Positions 34,213 to 49,992 of a stretch of 64,000 nt of DNA are shown piece after piece. The position numbers were made by a program, and so were the translations under genes. The stretch's first letter is position 1; the number at the start of each line of letters is the position of its first letter. Below the pieces are notes generated by a model. That model did no database searches. It had not been told where the DNA came from and saw only the letters and a program-made list of their open reading frames with translations. This stretch comes from Collinsella sp. TF08-11AT. Its GTDB lineage: Bacteria > Actinomycetota > Coriobacteriia > Coriobacteriales > Coriobacteriaceae. The DNA lies in assembly GCF_003437035.1 (NCBI RefSeq), contig NZ_QSRL01000005.1, positions 62,250-126,249 of the forward strand, given 5' to 3'.

Positions 34213-34353
34213 CGGATCCCCGGGCCGGGCGGCACAGGGGTTAAGTTTGCTGCTCTACAGTCCTGGCTCGCACGGAGGCCACATTAAGTGGCCTCCGGCT
34301 CGTGCGGAACTCGCGACAAACTTAACCCCTGTGCCGCCCGGGCCGGGGATCCG
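34213..34353. repeat. Long palindrome B upstream of the rpsL operon
   Basis: Arms 34213-34249 and 34317-34353 match over 37 bases with one mismatch. The 67-base core (34250-34316) holds GGAGGCCAC-ATTAA-GTGGCCTCC at 34274-34296. The core is nearly the same as in palindromes A and C; the arms are unrelated to theirs. It lies about 84 bases upstream of the rpsL -35 box. Confidence 0.95.
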
Positions 34354-34483
34354 ACGTGCTCGTCGGGGCAACGTTACCTGCCAAAAAGGGACAGGTTTAT
34401 TTTGGTCGGTTTTATCTGGGGAAACGTCGCGCTCCAACGGTGATCTGCTCTCACCTGTCGCATGGAAATCGGCGGCGCTTTCG

Positions 34484-34604
34484 GAAGTATGCGGCAAATT
34501 CTGGACCCGCCGAGCGCACCGGGGTTTTGCGATAATAAACCCGCAGGTAGAGCGCTTGAGCATATACGGTGTGGTCGACCCATCAAGATTTTGCCGCATA
34601 CTTC
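34484..34604. repeat. MITE- or REP-like inverted-repeat element
   Basis: GAAGTATGCGGCAAA at 34484-34498 faces TTTTGCCGCATACTTC at 34589-34604, enclosing about 90 bases with no open frame. It looks like a small non-autonomous dispersed repeat. It lies between palindrome B and the anti-sigma gene terminator. The only other content of the gene-free stretch 34354-34650 is a GGGACAGG repeat (34386-34401). Confidence 0.6.
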
Positions 34605-34650
34605 AGGAATGCAGGCGAATATCGTGCGGTCTAACCGCCCATTTACCGCA

Positions 34651-34683
34651 AAGAAGGCCGCTTCCCCTAGTAGAAAGCGGCCC
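34651..34683 (-). terminator. Terminator after the anti-sigma gene
   Basis: On the minus strand GGCCGCTTTC pairs with GGAAGCGGCC around a short loop, followed by TTCTTT, just after the stop at 34690. Confidence 0.75.
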
Positions 34684-34689
34684 CAAATC

Positions 34690-35766
34690 TTACGAATAGA
34701 CGATGGTAAAGGGTTCCGACGTTTCGGCGCCCCCTGTTGAAGTGCAGCGTGTGCCTTCGAGCGTTACTGAAACCACTTGGTCGACATCAATCAACTTCGA
34801 TGGCACCCAAATGTTCTCTCCGCTATTGCGTCCCATCGAAACATAGAAATTGTACGCCCCTGCGTCGTCATCTTCGATAATCTGCTCTGACCCATCCTTG
34901 TAGGTGACGGTCAGTTTATGATCAACTGCTTCATAGCCCAGATCATCGATGTGCGTCTGGATGGAAAACGGACTGATCTCGAGAGGCGAGTCATCGGAGC
35001 GGAGTTCTTTTGTATCGACGTGCGCTCCGACGTTAAACTCTGGCGTCGATACCTCGAACACCTTCGCATCCTCACCTTTGCCCTCCGTCCAACTGATATT
35101 CCAGGTGACCGCATGTCGTAAATCTCGATCGCGATTCCAAGATGCAAAGTACATCGTGCCGTTAATGACCGTGTCGCTTGATGTGTCTTTATCAATGGTG
35201 CAGCGTGTATCAGCCCATTCCTCGCCGAAGTTCATGCTGGGTGTACTGACGCCCCCTTCTTCTTCACCATAGAGAACAAGTTCGCCAAGCTCTGCCGCCG
35301 GCTTGTAGTAGTTAACGCCATTCGGATTGGACAATGTAAACGTCACAGCACCGCAACCGTTCTCGTCGATTGCCATCTCATGAATGTCGAGCGTATAGCC
35401 GTTGCCCTCGACGGACAGATTGACCTTCTGGACTGCACCCTCCAGGCTTTGGGGCGCGATACCATCACCAAACTCTCTGGTGTAGGTATATTTCGTCCCC
35501 GACGAGCCGCCATTTGTCCAGGTAACGGACTCTCCGTTGCCATGGTTTCCCCAGGCAGAGGCAAAATAACTGGAATTGACAACAGCGTAGGCGACCCCTC
35601 CGGTCGCCAGCACTCCGGCAAGACATCCGATTACGGCAACATACAGAGGCTTCGCGTGACCCTTTCGGCGAAGCGGCTCGCCAGCAGCGGCATAAAGAAC
35701 ACGGTCAGCAAGATCGCTATCGGCTTGGACGGACTCGAAGGCCTGCTTGATCTGGTTGGATTTCAC
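34690..35766 (-). CDS. Probable membrane anti-sigma factor
   Basis: The 358-residue protein has a cytosolic N-terminus (1-40), one hydrophobic helix (about 42-62, VAVIGCLAGVLATGGVAYAV) and a large, Ser/Thr/Asp-rich domain outside the membrane with beta-strand character. It begins inside the last 50 bases of the ECF sigma gene, so the two are coupled. By position and topology it should hold that sigma at the membrane until a signal arrives. The outer domain resembles DUF4179-type sensors only loosely; the signal is unknown. Confidence 0.72.
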   Translation of the reverse strand: MKSNQIKQAFESVQADSDLADRVLYAAAGEPLRRKGHAKPLYVAVIGCLAGVLATGGVAYAVVNSSYFASAWGNHGNGESVTWTNGGSSGTKYTYTREFGDGIAPQSLEGAVQKVNLSVEGNGYTLDIHEMAIDENGCGAVTFTLSNPNGVNYYKPAAELGELVLYGEEEGGVSTPSMNFGEEWADTRCTIDKDTSSDTVINGTMYFASWNRDRDLRHAVTWNISWTEGKGEDAKVFEVSTPEFNVGAHVDTKELRSDDSPLEISPFSIQTHIDDLGYEAVDHKLTVTYKDGSEQIIEDDDAGAYNFYVSMGRNSGENIWVPSKLIDVDQVVSVTLEGTRCTSTGGAETSEPFTIVYS

Positions 35767-36235
35767 GGTCGCCCTCCTCTAGGATGAACTTGAGCTTCGA
35801 TCTGCCGCGAGCTAAACGCGTTCGAACGGTCGCGGCTGGCACATGCAGTAACTCGGCAATTTCTGAAGTCGAGAAGCCCAGATAGTAATAGAGCACGATA
35901 GGAATACGGAATCGCTCCGGAAGTCGCATAACGTCTGACAGGACCGCCTTGGTCTCCTCCTGCGCCGTCGAAAGCGAATCGGCCAGATTCTCAATATCCT
36001 CCACGCGCCTCCACGGCTTTCGAAAGAGAGATTTACATTCATTGATCGTGACCCGGATAAGCCATCGACGAAGATGCTCCCAGTTTTCAAATTGCGCGTC
36101 GCTTTTGAGCAACTTAAGAAAGACGTCTTGAGCGACATCGTCGGCGTCAGCGCGATCACGCAGATACGTCAATGCGATCCGAAACACGACATCCCGGTGG
36201 TCTTCGACCGCCTGTCTAAAAGCTTGTTCTTCCAT
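35717..36235 (-). CDS. ECF-family RNA polymerase sigma factor
   Basis: From ATG 36235 (MEEQAFRQAVEDHRDVVFRI) the protein is 172 residues. Region 2 contains DADDVAQDVFLKLL and WLIRVTINECKSLFR; region 4 contains LPERFRIPIVLYYY and STSEIAELLHVPAATVRTRL. GGGAGGTGATT precedes the start. It overlaps the anti-sigma gene by 50 bases. An ECF-type promoter at 36284-36312 suggests that it drives its own operon. Confidence 0.92.
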   Translation of the reverse strand: MEEQAFRQAVEDHRDVVFRIALTYLRDRADADDVAQDVFLKLLKSDAQFENWEHLRRWLIRVTINECKSLFRKPWRRVEDIENLADSLSTAQEETKAVLSDVMRLPERFRIPIVLYYYLGFSTSEIAELLHVPAATVRTRLARGRSKLKFILEEGDREIQPDQAGLRVRPSR

Positions 36236-36283
36236 AATCACCTCCCGGTGACACTGATGGTTCTTGATGGGGCCCTCACCATA

Positions 36284-36312
36284 GATACGCTTTGACCAAA
36301 CGGAATGTTTCA
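36284..36312 (-). promoter_or_regulatory. ECF-type autoregulatory promoter
   Basis: On the minus strand TGAAAC (revcomp of 36307-36312) and CGTATC (revcomp of 36284-36289) are 17 bases apart. This fits the GAAAC/CGTA pattern read by many ECF sigmas (for example SigW). It lies about 50 bases upstream of the sigma gene. The gene-free stretch 36236-36543 also holds the rpoC terminator. Confidence 0.7.
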
Positions 36313-36389
36313 AATTCAAGCAGGAAAAACTACCAAAATAAACCTGTCCTTTTTTGCAAGTGACCAACGGAACGCAACAAGTTGAGCAT

Positions 36390-36503
36390 ACGCAAGCGAG
36401 CGGCCCCCAGAGCGTACAAGGTGGCATGAAAAAGGCAGGGCATTGACCTTTTGGTCATGCCCTGCCTTTTGAATGACAGATTGTAGCTCTGGGGGCCGCG
36501 CAG
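36390..36503 (-). terminator. rpoC terminator nested in a larger palindrome
   Basis: An inner hairpin GGCAGGGCATTGACC / GGTCATGCCCTGCC with flanking A and T runs lies at about 36433-36470. It stands within outer 14-bp arms GCGGCCCCCAGAGC (about 36399-36412) and GCTCTGGGGGCCGC (about 36486-36499). It ends the rpoBC transcript. Confidence 0.85.
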
Positions 36504-36543
36504 CGACGGAGGTCGCCGCCGTTCGTTAGAACGGCGGAACTAA

Positions 36544-41022
<4,479 letters not shown>

Positions 41023-41028
41023 AGTCAA

Positions 41029-44520
<3,492 letters not shown>

Positions 44521-44699
44521 CAGGTTTTTCCTCCTTCACGGAAATGCTCGGTGGGTTGGCGAGGCATAGCTTCGCCAGTTATCGCAACCTAATAGTTTAT
44601 CAGGTACCGACCGTTGGGCAAGAAAAGCCTTGACGCGATTGAGTTTTTGGAGTAGCAAAGTTTTTCGGCAGAAAACACGCAGGTAGATGTATGTGTATC

Positions 44700-44711
44700 G
44701 AACATATGTTC
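44700..44711. promoter_or_regulatory. LexA/SOS-box-like palindrome upstream of rpoB
   Basis: GAACATATGTTC is a perfect 12-bp palindrome, preceded by C to give CGAACATATGTTC. This matches the Gram-positive SOS box consensus CGAAC-N4-GTTCG except for the last base. A further GAACA half-site follows at 44725-44729. It lies 180 bases upstream of rpoB and downstream of galU. No other gene starts nearby. Confidence 0.5.
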
Positions 44712-44754
44712 ATATATTTTCTGTGAACAGAGAGCCGGAAATCGCAGCTCTTAT

Positions 44755-44792
44755 AAAAAACGGGCGCGAACCGAGGTCCGCGCCCGTAAATG
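44755..44792 (-). terminator. galU terminator
   Basis: On the minus strand ACGGGCGCGGACC pairs with GGTTCGCGCCCGT, followed by TTTTTTATAAG, 16 bases past the galU stop. Confidence 0.92.
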
Positions 44793-44807
44793 TCGATGTC
44801 CCAAGGC

Positions 44808-45716
44808 TTACTTGCGCATCAATCCGCCGCGCTCGTCGATGGCGTCCCAGAAGGCGCCGGCAAAGCGAGGATCGTTTGCAGCCATGAGGGCGTTGGTGGC
44901 CATCCAACCAGACGGGGTACCGGTATCGTAGCCCGACAGCGGGTCGATAACGACAGCGTACATGGCCTCGCGGTCGAGCGAGCGGGCCATGGCGTCGGTC
45001 AGCTGGATCTCGCCGCCCTTACCGGCCTGCTGATCGGCCAGCAGGTCCATGACCAACGGGCTCAGCAGGTAGCGACCAACGATGTACAGGTTGGACGGAG
45101 CCGCCTCGGGAGCGGGTTTCTCGACCAGACCACCGATGCGCCAAACGGCACCGGGCTCGTCATCGGCGGCATTCTCGAAGCCCTCGAGAGAGCCCACGCG
45201 ATCGCCGGCGATGACGCCATAGCGGCTGACTTCCTCGGGAGCGCACGCGGCAACGGCGATAACCGAAGCGCCACCGTGCTCCTTGGAGACAGCGAGCATC
45301 TTGTCACAGATGTCGCGGTTGGGCACAACATAGTCGCCCAGAAGAACCAGGAAGTTCTCCCCTGCCACAGCGTCGGCAGCAGAGCGAATGGCGTGACCGA
45401 GGCCCTTGGGCTCGTACTGATAACGGAAGTCAACCGGCATACCGCCCGCATGGGCGACAGCGTCGGCGTAGGCGTCCTTACCGCGCTCGCGTAGCAGGTT
45501 CTCGAGCGAACGGTCGGGCTGGAAGTAGTTCAGCAGCTCGGGCTTGCCGGGCGAGGTAACGATGATGGCGTCGTCGACCTCCTCGGGGTCGAGTGCCTCC
45601 TCAACGACATACTGAATGACCGGCTTGTCGAGCACCGGCAGCATCTCTTTGGGCGTGCACTTGGTGCCAGGCAGAAAACGCGTGCCAAGACCGGCGGCGG
45701 GGATGATTGCCTTCAT
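44808..45716 (-). CDS. galU: UTP--glucose-1-phosphate uridylyltransferase
   Basis: From ATG 45716 (MKAIIPAAGLGTRFLPGTK) the protein is 302 residues. GLGTRFLP and KEMLPVLDKPVIQYVVEEA are the nucleotide-binding start; VEKPAPEAAPSNLYIVGRY is the sugar-binding part. It makes UDP-glucose for glycans and galactose use. A TTG three codons upstream is too close to GGAT to be the start. It stands alone between two terminators. Confidence 0.95.
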   Translation of the reverse strand: MKAIIPAAGLGTRFLPGTKCTPKEMLPVLDKPVIQYVVEEALDPEEVDDAIIVTSPGKPELLNYFQPDRSLENLLRERGKDAYADAVAHAGGMPVDFRYQYEPKGLGHAIRSAADAVAGENFLVLLGDYVVPNRDICDKMLAVSKEHGGASVIAVAACAPEEVSRYGVIAGDRVGSLEGFENAADDEPGAVWRIGGLVEKPAPEAAPSNLYIVGRYLLSPLVMDLLADQQAGKGGEIQLTDAMARSLDREAMYAVVIDPLSGYDTGTPSGWMATNALMAANDPRFAGAFWDAIDERGGLMRK

Positions 45717-45967
45717 GTTATTCAAGGATCCTTTCGCAGGCGCAGAATGCGCCCTGTGCGTGCAGCACGGCGGCCGCAGACCAAATTGCGATACCGAAGT
45801 ATCTTACCGCCGGAGACATACGTCGCCGTAAGGCAAACGCAATTCTTCAGCAGGTCAACGCAAATTATTGCTCGAATGGTGCAATTTTACGCCCCAGCGG
45901 TAACGGGATTGGCACGGCGAAGACAACGGTGTTCTGCATGCCGAGCAATGGGAATGAGGGGTCATAA

Positions 45968-46003
45968 CAAAAAAGACGGGGCTCGCAATGCGAACCCCGT
46001 CTG
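45968..46003 (-). terminator. rplJL terminator
   Basis: On the minus strand AGACGGGGTTCGC pairs with GCGAGCCCCGTCT around a 3-base loop, followed by TTTTTTG, shortly after the rplL stop. The rest of 45717-45967 upstream of galU has no gene. Confidence 0.92.
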
Positions 46004-46029
46004 CAAAGAAATCTGGCGAGAAAGCCTGA

Positions 46030-46407
46030 TTACTTGAGGGTGACAGCAGCGCCAGCAGCCTCGAGCTTCTCCTTGGCAGCCTCGGCGTCCTCCTTCTTGG
46101 CACCCTCGAGAACAGCCTTGGGAGCGCCCTCGACGACCTCCTTGGCCTCCTTCAGGCCAAGGTTGGTGAGCTCACGGACGGCCTTGATGACCTGGATCTT
46201 GTTGTCGCCGAAGCCCTCGAGCACGACGTCAAACTCGGTCTTCTCCTCGGCCTCAGCAGCGCCAGCAGCGGGAGCGGCGACAACAGCGGCAGGAGCAGCG
46301 GCGGAAACGCCGAAGGTGTCCTCGATAGCCTTGACGAGCTCGGAAGCCTCGAGAAGGGTCATTTCCTTAAGAGCATCGATGATCTCATCGGTGGTAAGCT
46401 TAGCCAT
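46030..46407 (-). CDS. rplL: 50S ribosomal protein L7/L12
   Basis: From ATG 46407 ([20 protein letters not shown]) the protein is 125 residues. It has an N-terminal dimer domain, an Ala-rich hinge (about 35-52), and the C-terminal domain with [12 protein letters not shown] and [14 protein letters not shown]. It recruits GTPase factors to the ribosome. GAAAGGAC precedes the start. It follows rplJ by about 100 bases. Confidence 0.97.
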   Translation of the reverse strand: MAKLTTDEIIDALKEMTLLEASELVKAIEDTFGVSAAAPAAVVAAPAAGAAEAEEKTEFDVVLEGFGDNKIQVIKAVRELTNLGLKEAKEVVEGAPKAVLEGAKKEDAEAAKEKLEAAGAAVTLK

Positions 46408-46509
46408 TTCTAAGTCCTTTCGGTTTCCGTGCGGATGCACGGAGATCAGTTAAAACACGGCGCGAATGCGCCTGGGGTGCGGCGTTGCCGCCGCGGGTGA
46501 AAGCAGCGA

Positions 46510-47031
46510 CTAGGCTGCCTTCTGCTCGGAGACCTGCTGGATCGAACGAGCGAGACCAGAGGAAACGCCGTTGACGCAGACAGCGATGTCGCGAGCGAAA
46601 CCGGAGATGAGACCGGCGATCTGGCCGAGAAGCTGATCCTTGGTGGGCAGCTCGGCGATAGCCTTAACATCATCAGCGGAAACGGCCTTGCCGTCGGAGA
46701 TACCGCCCTTGATCTCAAGGACGCCCTTGGACTTAGCAGAGAAGTCCTTAAGGGCCTTAGCGGCCTCGACCGGCTCGGTCTCGTAGAACACATAAGCGAC
46801 GGGGCCGGCGAGGATCTCGTCGAGCTCGGGCTGCTCCTGGTTCTTGAGAGCGATCTTGACCAGGTTGTTCTTGTAGACCTTCATCTCGGCGCCGCACTCG
46901 CGAAGCTGATGACGCAGCTCCTGAGCCTGCTTAACCGTCAGACCGTTGTAGTTGACAACGAACAGACCGGCGTTCTCGGCGATACGGGACTCGATCTCTG
47001 CAACCTTGTCGATTTTGTACTGCTGGGGCAT
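46510..47031 (-). CDS. rplJ: 50S ribosomal protein L10
   Basis: The 173-residue L10 has VNYNGLTVKQAQELRHQLRE and YKNNLVKIAL, the rRNA-binding part, and a C-terminal helix that binds L7/L12 dimers. GAGGAGG precedes the ATG. An L10-type leader lies upstream. Confidence 0.97.
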   Translation of the reverse strand: MPQQYKIDKVAEIESRIAENAGLFVVNYNGLTVKQAQELRHQLRECGAEMKVYKNNLVKIALKNQEQPELDEILAGPVAYVFYETEPVEAAKALKDFSAKSKGVLEIKGGISDGKAVSADDVKAIAELPTKDQLLGQIAGLISGFARDIAVCVNGVSSGLARSIQQVSEQKAA

Positions 47032-47037
47032 GAATTA

Positions 47038-47232
47038 CACCTCCTCGAATTCTTTCCGGGCACGGTCCGCCACAAGGACGTGACGGGGGCATGTCCAAAA
47101 AGAAAGCCCCCGCGCTGCATGAGCGACGGGGGCGAGAAGACATATCTACTCGACCACCTCGGCTGGCGGGATGTCCCATTAAGCTTGCGGGTAAGACCCG
47201 TTTGCGCCGGCTGTCTCTGGCAGCGGATTCGT
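47038..47232 (-). ncRNA. L10 leader with attenuator hairpin
   Basis: Between the promoter and rplJ the minus strand has the L10-leader hallmark AAGCTTAATGGGACATCCCG followed by CCAGCCGAGGT (about 47150-47195). It then has a GC-rich hairpin (GCCCCCG / CGGGGGC) followed by TTTCTTTTT (47096-47133), a terminator-like attenuator 65 bases before the start. In this class L10 bound to L7/L12 binds the leader and stops its own operon. Confidence 0.82.
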
Positions 47233-47243
47233 GCGTGAACCGA

Positions 47244-47276
47244 AAGTATTATGTCGGGGACCCTGGCGTCGGTCAA
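47244..47276 (-). promoter_or_regulatory. rplJ promoter
   Basis: On the minus strand TTGACC (revcomp of 47271-47276) and CATAAT (revcomp of 47248-47253) are 17 bases apart. The -35 box is inside the outer arm of palindrome C. Confidence 0.8.
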
Positions 47277-47485
47277 CGGGTGCGAGGATTCGTACACAAA
47301 CCCTGCATACGCTCCGGTCCGAGGGGCCGGGTTGAGATTTTCGCTCGGTCAAGTCCTGGCTCGCACGAAGGCCACATTAAGTGGCCTTCGGCTCGTGCGG
47401 AATCTACGAAAATCTCAACCCGGCCCCTCGGACCGGAGCTGCGGTAACTTTGCTGCGAATCCTCGCGCCCGTTGAGCGACGCGCC
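47265..47485. repeat. Long palindrome C upstream of the rplJL operon
   Basis: Arms 47311-47343 and 47407-47439 are perfect 33-bp inverted repeats. The 63-base core (47344-47406) holds GAAGGCCAC-ATTAA-GTGGCCTTC at 47367-47389. A second, outer inverted repeat of about 28 bp (47265-47292 and 47456-47485, a few mismatches) brackets it and includes the rplJ -35 box. It lies 50 bases past the stop of the minus-strand aminotransferase gene. Confidence 0.95.
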
Positions 47486-47534
47486 CCACGCATAACCCTT
47501 ATGTCGGTAGGCTGATGCGTTGCGTCCCTGATGG

Positions 47535-48671
47535 CTACAGGGTTGAAACGAAGGTGGACAGGCGGTGGAGGCCTTCGTCTAGGTCTTTGTCGGAGACGCA
47601 GTAGCTTAGGCGGATATGACCTTCGGTGCCGAAGCAGTCGCCCGGGACTAGGGCTACGTTGGCCTCTTTGATGGCTTTGATGCAGAAGTCTTCGCTTGTC
47701 AGGCCGAATTGTTTGATGCTGGGGAAGGCGTAGAAGGCGCCTGCCGGTTCCACTACGTCGAGGCCCATGGCGTCTAAGGCTGCGAGTACGCGTTCGCGGC
47801 GGGCTCGGTAGACTTTGAGCATGGGGGTTGGGTCGACAGTCAGGGCTCGGGCTGCGGCGTCCATCTCGAAGGAGACGGCGCTCGATACTAGGTATTGGTG
47901 GGCCTTTGCGATCTCGGCGATGACGGGGGTTGTAGCGGCGAGCCAGCCCAAGCGCCAGCCGGTCATGGCCCAGGGCTTGGAGAAGCTCTCGATGACTACC
48001 GTCTGCTCGCGCAGCTCCGGGTGGCGCTGGGCAAAGCGCTCGTAGCCATCCACATAGACGAGGCGGTTGTACACGTCGTCGCAGACCACGTAGATGCCCG
48101 TCTGTTCCGCCACGCGCGCCACGGCATCGAGCGATGCCGCGTTGAAGATGCAGCCCGTGGGATTGTTGGGCGAGCAGATGACGATGGCCTTGGTCGCTGG
48201 GGTCACACAGGCGCGAAGCGCTTCCTCGTCAACCTGAAATTGCGCAGGTTCCGTATCCAAAAAGACCGCTTTGGCGTGATTGGCCACGACGATGCTCTCG
48301 TACAGACCAAAAGCCGGCGTGGGGATAATAACCTCGTCGCCGGGGTTGAGCATAGCCATGAATGTTGCCGACAGGGCCTCGGTCGCGCCGTCGGTCAGGA
48401 TGACCTCGTCGGCGGAAAACGCCAGGCGCGCATCCCCCATGTAGGCAGACAGTGCCTCGCGCAGGGCGGGGCGACCGTTGTTGGGCGGATAGTGCGTGTC
48501 GCCGCGGTCGAGCGAGGCCGTCACCTCGGCGCTAATCACATCGGGCGTGGGAAAATCGGGCTCGCCAAGCGCAAGCGCGATGCACCCTGGGTGCTGGGCG
48601 GCGAGCGCGTTGATCCGGCGGATGCCGGAGGGCTTGAGCGTGGCAAGCGAGGTGTTCATAGGCAGACGCAT
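47535..48671 (-). CDS. Pyridoxal-phosphate class I/II aminotransferase
   Basis: The 378-residue fold-type I enzyme has ALALGEPDFPTPD, the cofactor Lys in SFSKPWAMTGWRLGW, and ICSPNNPTGCIFN. It is close to aspartate/aromatic aminotransferases; the amino donor is not certain. AAAGGAACGCC precedes ATG 48671, which selects that start over the internal MNTSLA. It stands alone, divergent from the next gene. Confidence 0.9.
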   Translation of the reverse strand: MRLPMNTSLATLKPSGIRRINALAAQHPGCIALALGEPDFPTPDVISAEVTASLDRGDTHYPPNNGRPALREALSAYMGDARLAFSADEVILTDGATEALSATFMAMLNPGDEVIIPTPAFGLYESIVVANHAKAVFLDTEPAQFQVDEEALRACVTPATKAIVICSPNNPTGCIFNAASLDAVARVAEQTGIYVVCDDVYNRLVYVDGYERFAQRHPELREQTVVIESFSKPWAMTGWRLGWLAATTPVIAEIAKAHQYLVSSAVSFEMDAAARALTVDPTPMLKVYRARRERVLAALDAMGLDVVEPAGAFYAFPSIKQFGLTSEDFCIKAIKEANVALVPGDCFGTEGHIRLSYCVSDKDLDEGLHRLSTFVSTL

Positions 48672-48764
48672 GGCGTTCCTTTCGTAAGGGTTGCACTAGG
48701 ATAGCGCGGCGAGGCGCCGCCAGACGGTGTAACCTAAACGGAAACGAACCGGAAAGGAGGCGGC

Positions 48765-49424
48765 ATGGAGACGACCGCACGCGGCGATGTACCAAAAACG
48801 TTGCAAACCATTGCGTATATCAGTATTCCCGAGAGCACCGATCTTGAGTTTTTGCTTTGGGACCTGCAGGATGCCATCGCGGCCTATGCCCGGCTTTCCG
48901 GCACCGCACTCCCCCACCCGGTTGACTTGAAGACAAATGACGTCGGTGCAGTCGATGGCATAGTGCTCGCCGTTGATGATGCATTTGACGATGAGGCAAT
49001 GACCGCCGTCGAGCAGATACTCGATCGCCTTGGCGGTACGGGAACGCGTGTCTATGCCATGATTCAAGCCGCACAAGAGGGCACTGAGCAGGCGCGCGGG
49101 GCCGCCGTTCGTCTGCACAAGGCATGCGAGCGCCAGGGCCAATTGTGGTGTGGCGGCGTTGTCATCTGCGCCGGCAGCGGCATTGCGGCGCTTCGTCGCT
49201 CCCCGCGCATGGGCCTCTTGCGCCGGCCTTTTTCGGAAGCGATGGATAAGCTTGTGGGCGCTGTGCGCATGGGCTGCTCCATTGAACATGCGCAGTTGCT
49301 TGGCGGTGGCAATGCCGGTGGCGTCGATGCCGACGGCATGGTGCGCGTCAAGCCTGCACTGCCCGCACCGATCTGGCATGCCATCATGAAACGCCTCGGC
49401 ACCCGCGCCCAATCAGATATCTAA
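48765..49424 (+). CDS. Hypothetical protein
   Basis: This 219-residue cytosolic protein was not assigned. It has alternating strand/helix character, including TIAYISIPEST at the start, RVYAMIQAAQEGTEQARGA near 94-112, and a glycine-rich GGVVICAGSGIAAL near 128-141. This recalls a flavodoxin-like fold without proof. GGAAAGGAGG precedes the start. Its stop is one base from the end of the convergent DNA glycosylase gene. Confidence 0.7.
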   Translation: METTARGDVPKTLQTIAYISIPESTDLEFLLWDLQDAIAAYARLSGTALPHPVDLKTNDVGAVDGIVLAVDDAFDDEAMTAVEQILDRLGGTGTRVYAMIQAAQEGTEQARGAAVRLHKACERQGQLWCGGVVICAGSGIAALRRSPRMGLLRRPFSEAMDKLVGAVRMGCSIEHAQLLGGGNAGGVDADGMVRVKPALPAPIWHAIMKRLGTRAQSDI

Positions 49425-49425
49425 A

Positions 49426-49989
49426 TTACAGCGCCGCCCAGCCAACGGCTTCGCGCCAACGCTCAACAAGACGTTCTAGGCGCCAGGCGGCATTGGCGGG
49501 GCTTGTCGAGGGCAGTACGATGGCGGGCAGCCCGGTGCGTTCTTGTAGATAGCGCTTGTAGAGCCGGCCAGCTGTACCACCGTTGCATATCACCTGCTCA
49601 ATGGGAGCTGCGCCGGTAATGCGCTCGATATCTGCCGGTACAACGTTACGAATGCTCGCGTCACTCGAGCCCTTAATGTCGCAGCTCTCGATCACGTCCC
49701 ACAGGGCCACGCCGCCGTTCAGCAGCATGGATCGCTTGGCGGCAATCGAGGCGTCGAGCGTCGCTGGCTCGTTACCTGCCAAAGCGTCGCCCTCGTTGGG
49801 CGGCACAGGCGAACCGAGGCACGCGGCCAGCACGCGCCAAAAGCGGTTCTGAGGATTGCCATAATAAAAGGCATTGGCGCGCGAAAGCACCGAGGGAAAC
49901 GACCCGAGCACCAAAACGCGCGAGCGCTCGTCAAACACGGGCTCAAACCCATGCTCAATATGTTGATAGCCCTCGTCAGACGCTGCCAT
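49426..49989 (-). CDS. DNA-deoxyinosine glycosylase, UDG-superfamily family 6-like
   Basis: The 187-residue protein has LVLGSFPSVLSRANAFYYGN, then PQNRFWRVLA, and PSTSPANAAWRLERLVERW at the end. This is the UDG-fold pattern of hypoxanthine-DNA glycosylases, where Asn in YYGNPQNRFW is the catalytic candidate. It would remove deaminated adenine (hypoxanthine) from DNA. It starts 3 bases after the GH13 gene, so the two share a transcript. Confidence 0.85.
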   Translation of the reverse strand: MAASDEGYQHIEHGFEPVFDERSRVLVLGSFPSVLSRANAFYYGNPQNRFWRVLAACLGSPVPPNEGDALAGNEPATLDASIAAKRSMLLNGGVALWDVIESCDIKGSSDASIRNVVPADIERITGAAPIEQVICNGGTAGRLYKRYLQERTGLPAIVLPSTSPANAAWRLERLVERWREAVGWAAL

Positions 49990-49992
49990 GGC

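Noticed and set aside
44687..44887. Small plus-strand gene over the SOS-like palindrome
   Set aside because: The frame runs through the galU terminator and into antisense galU, with no ribosome site and no family.
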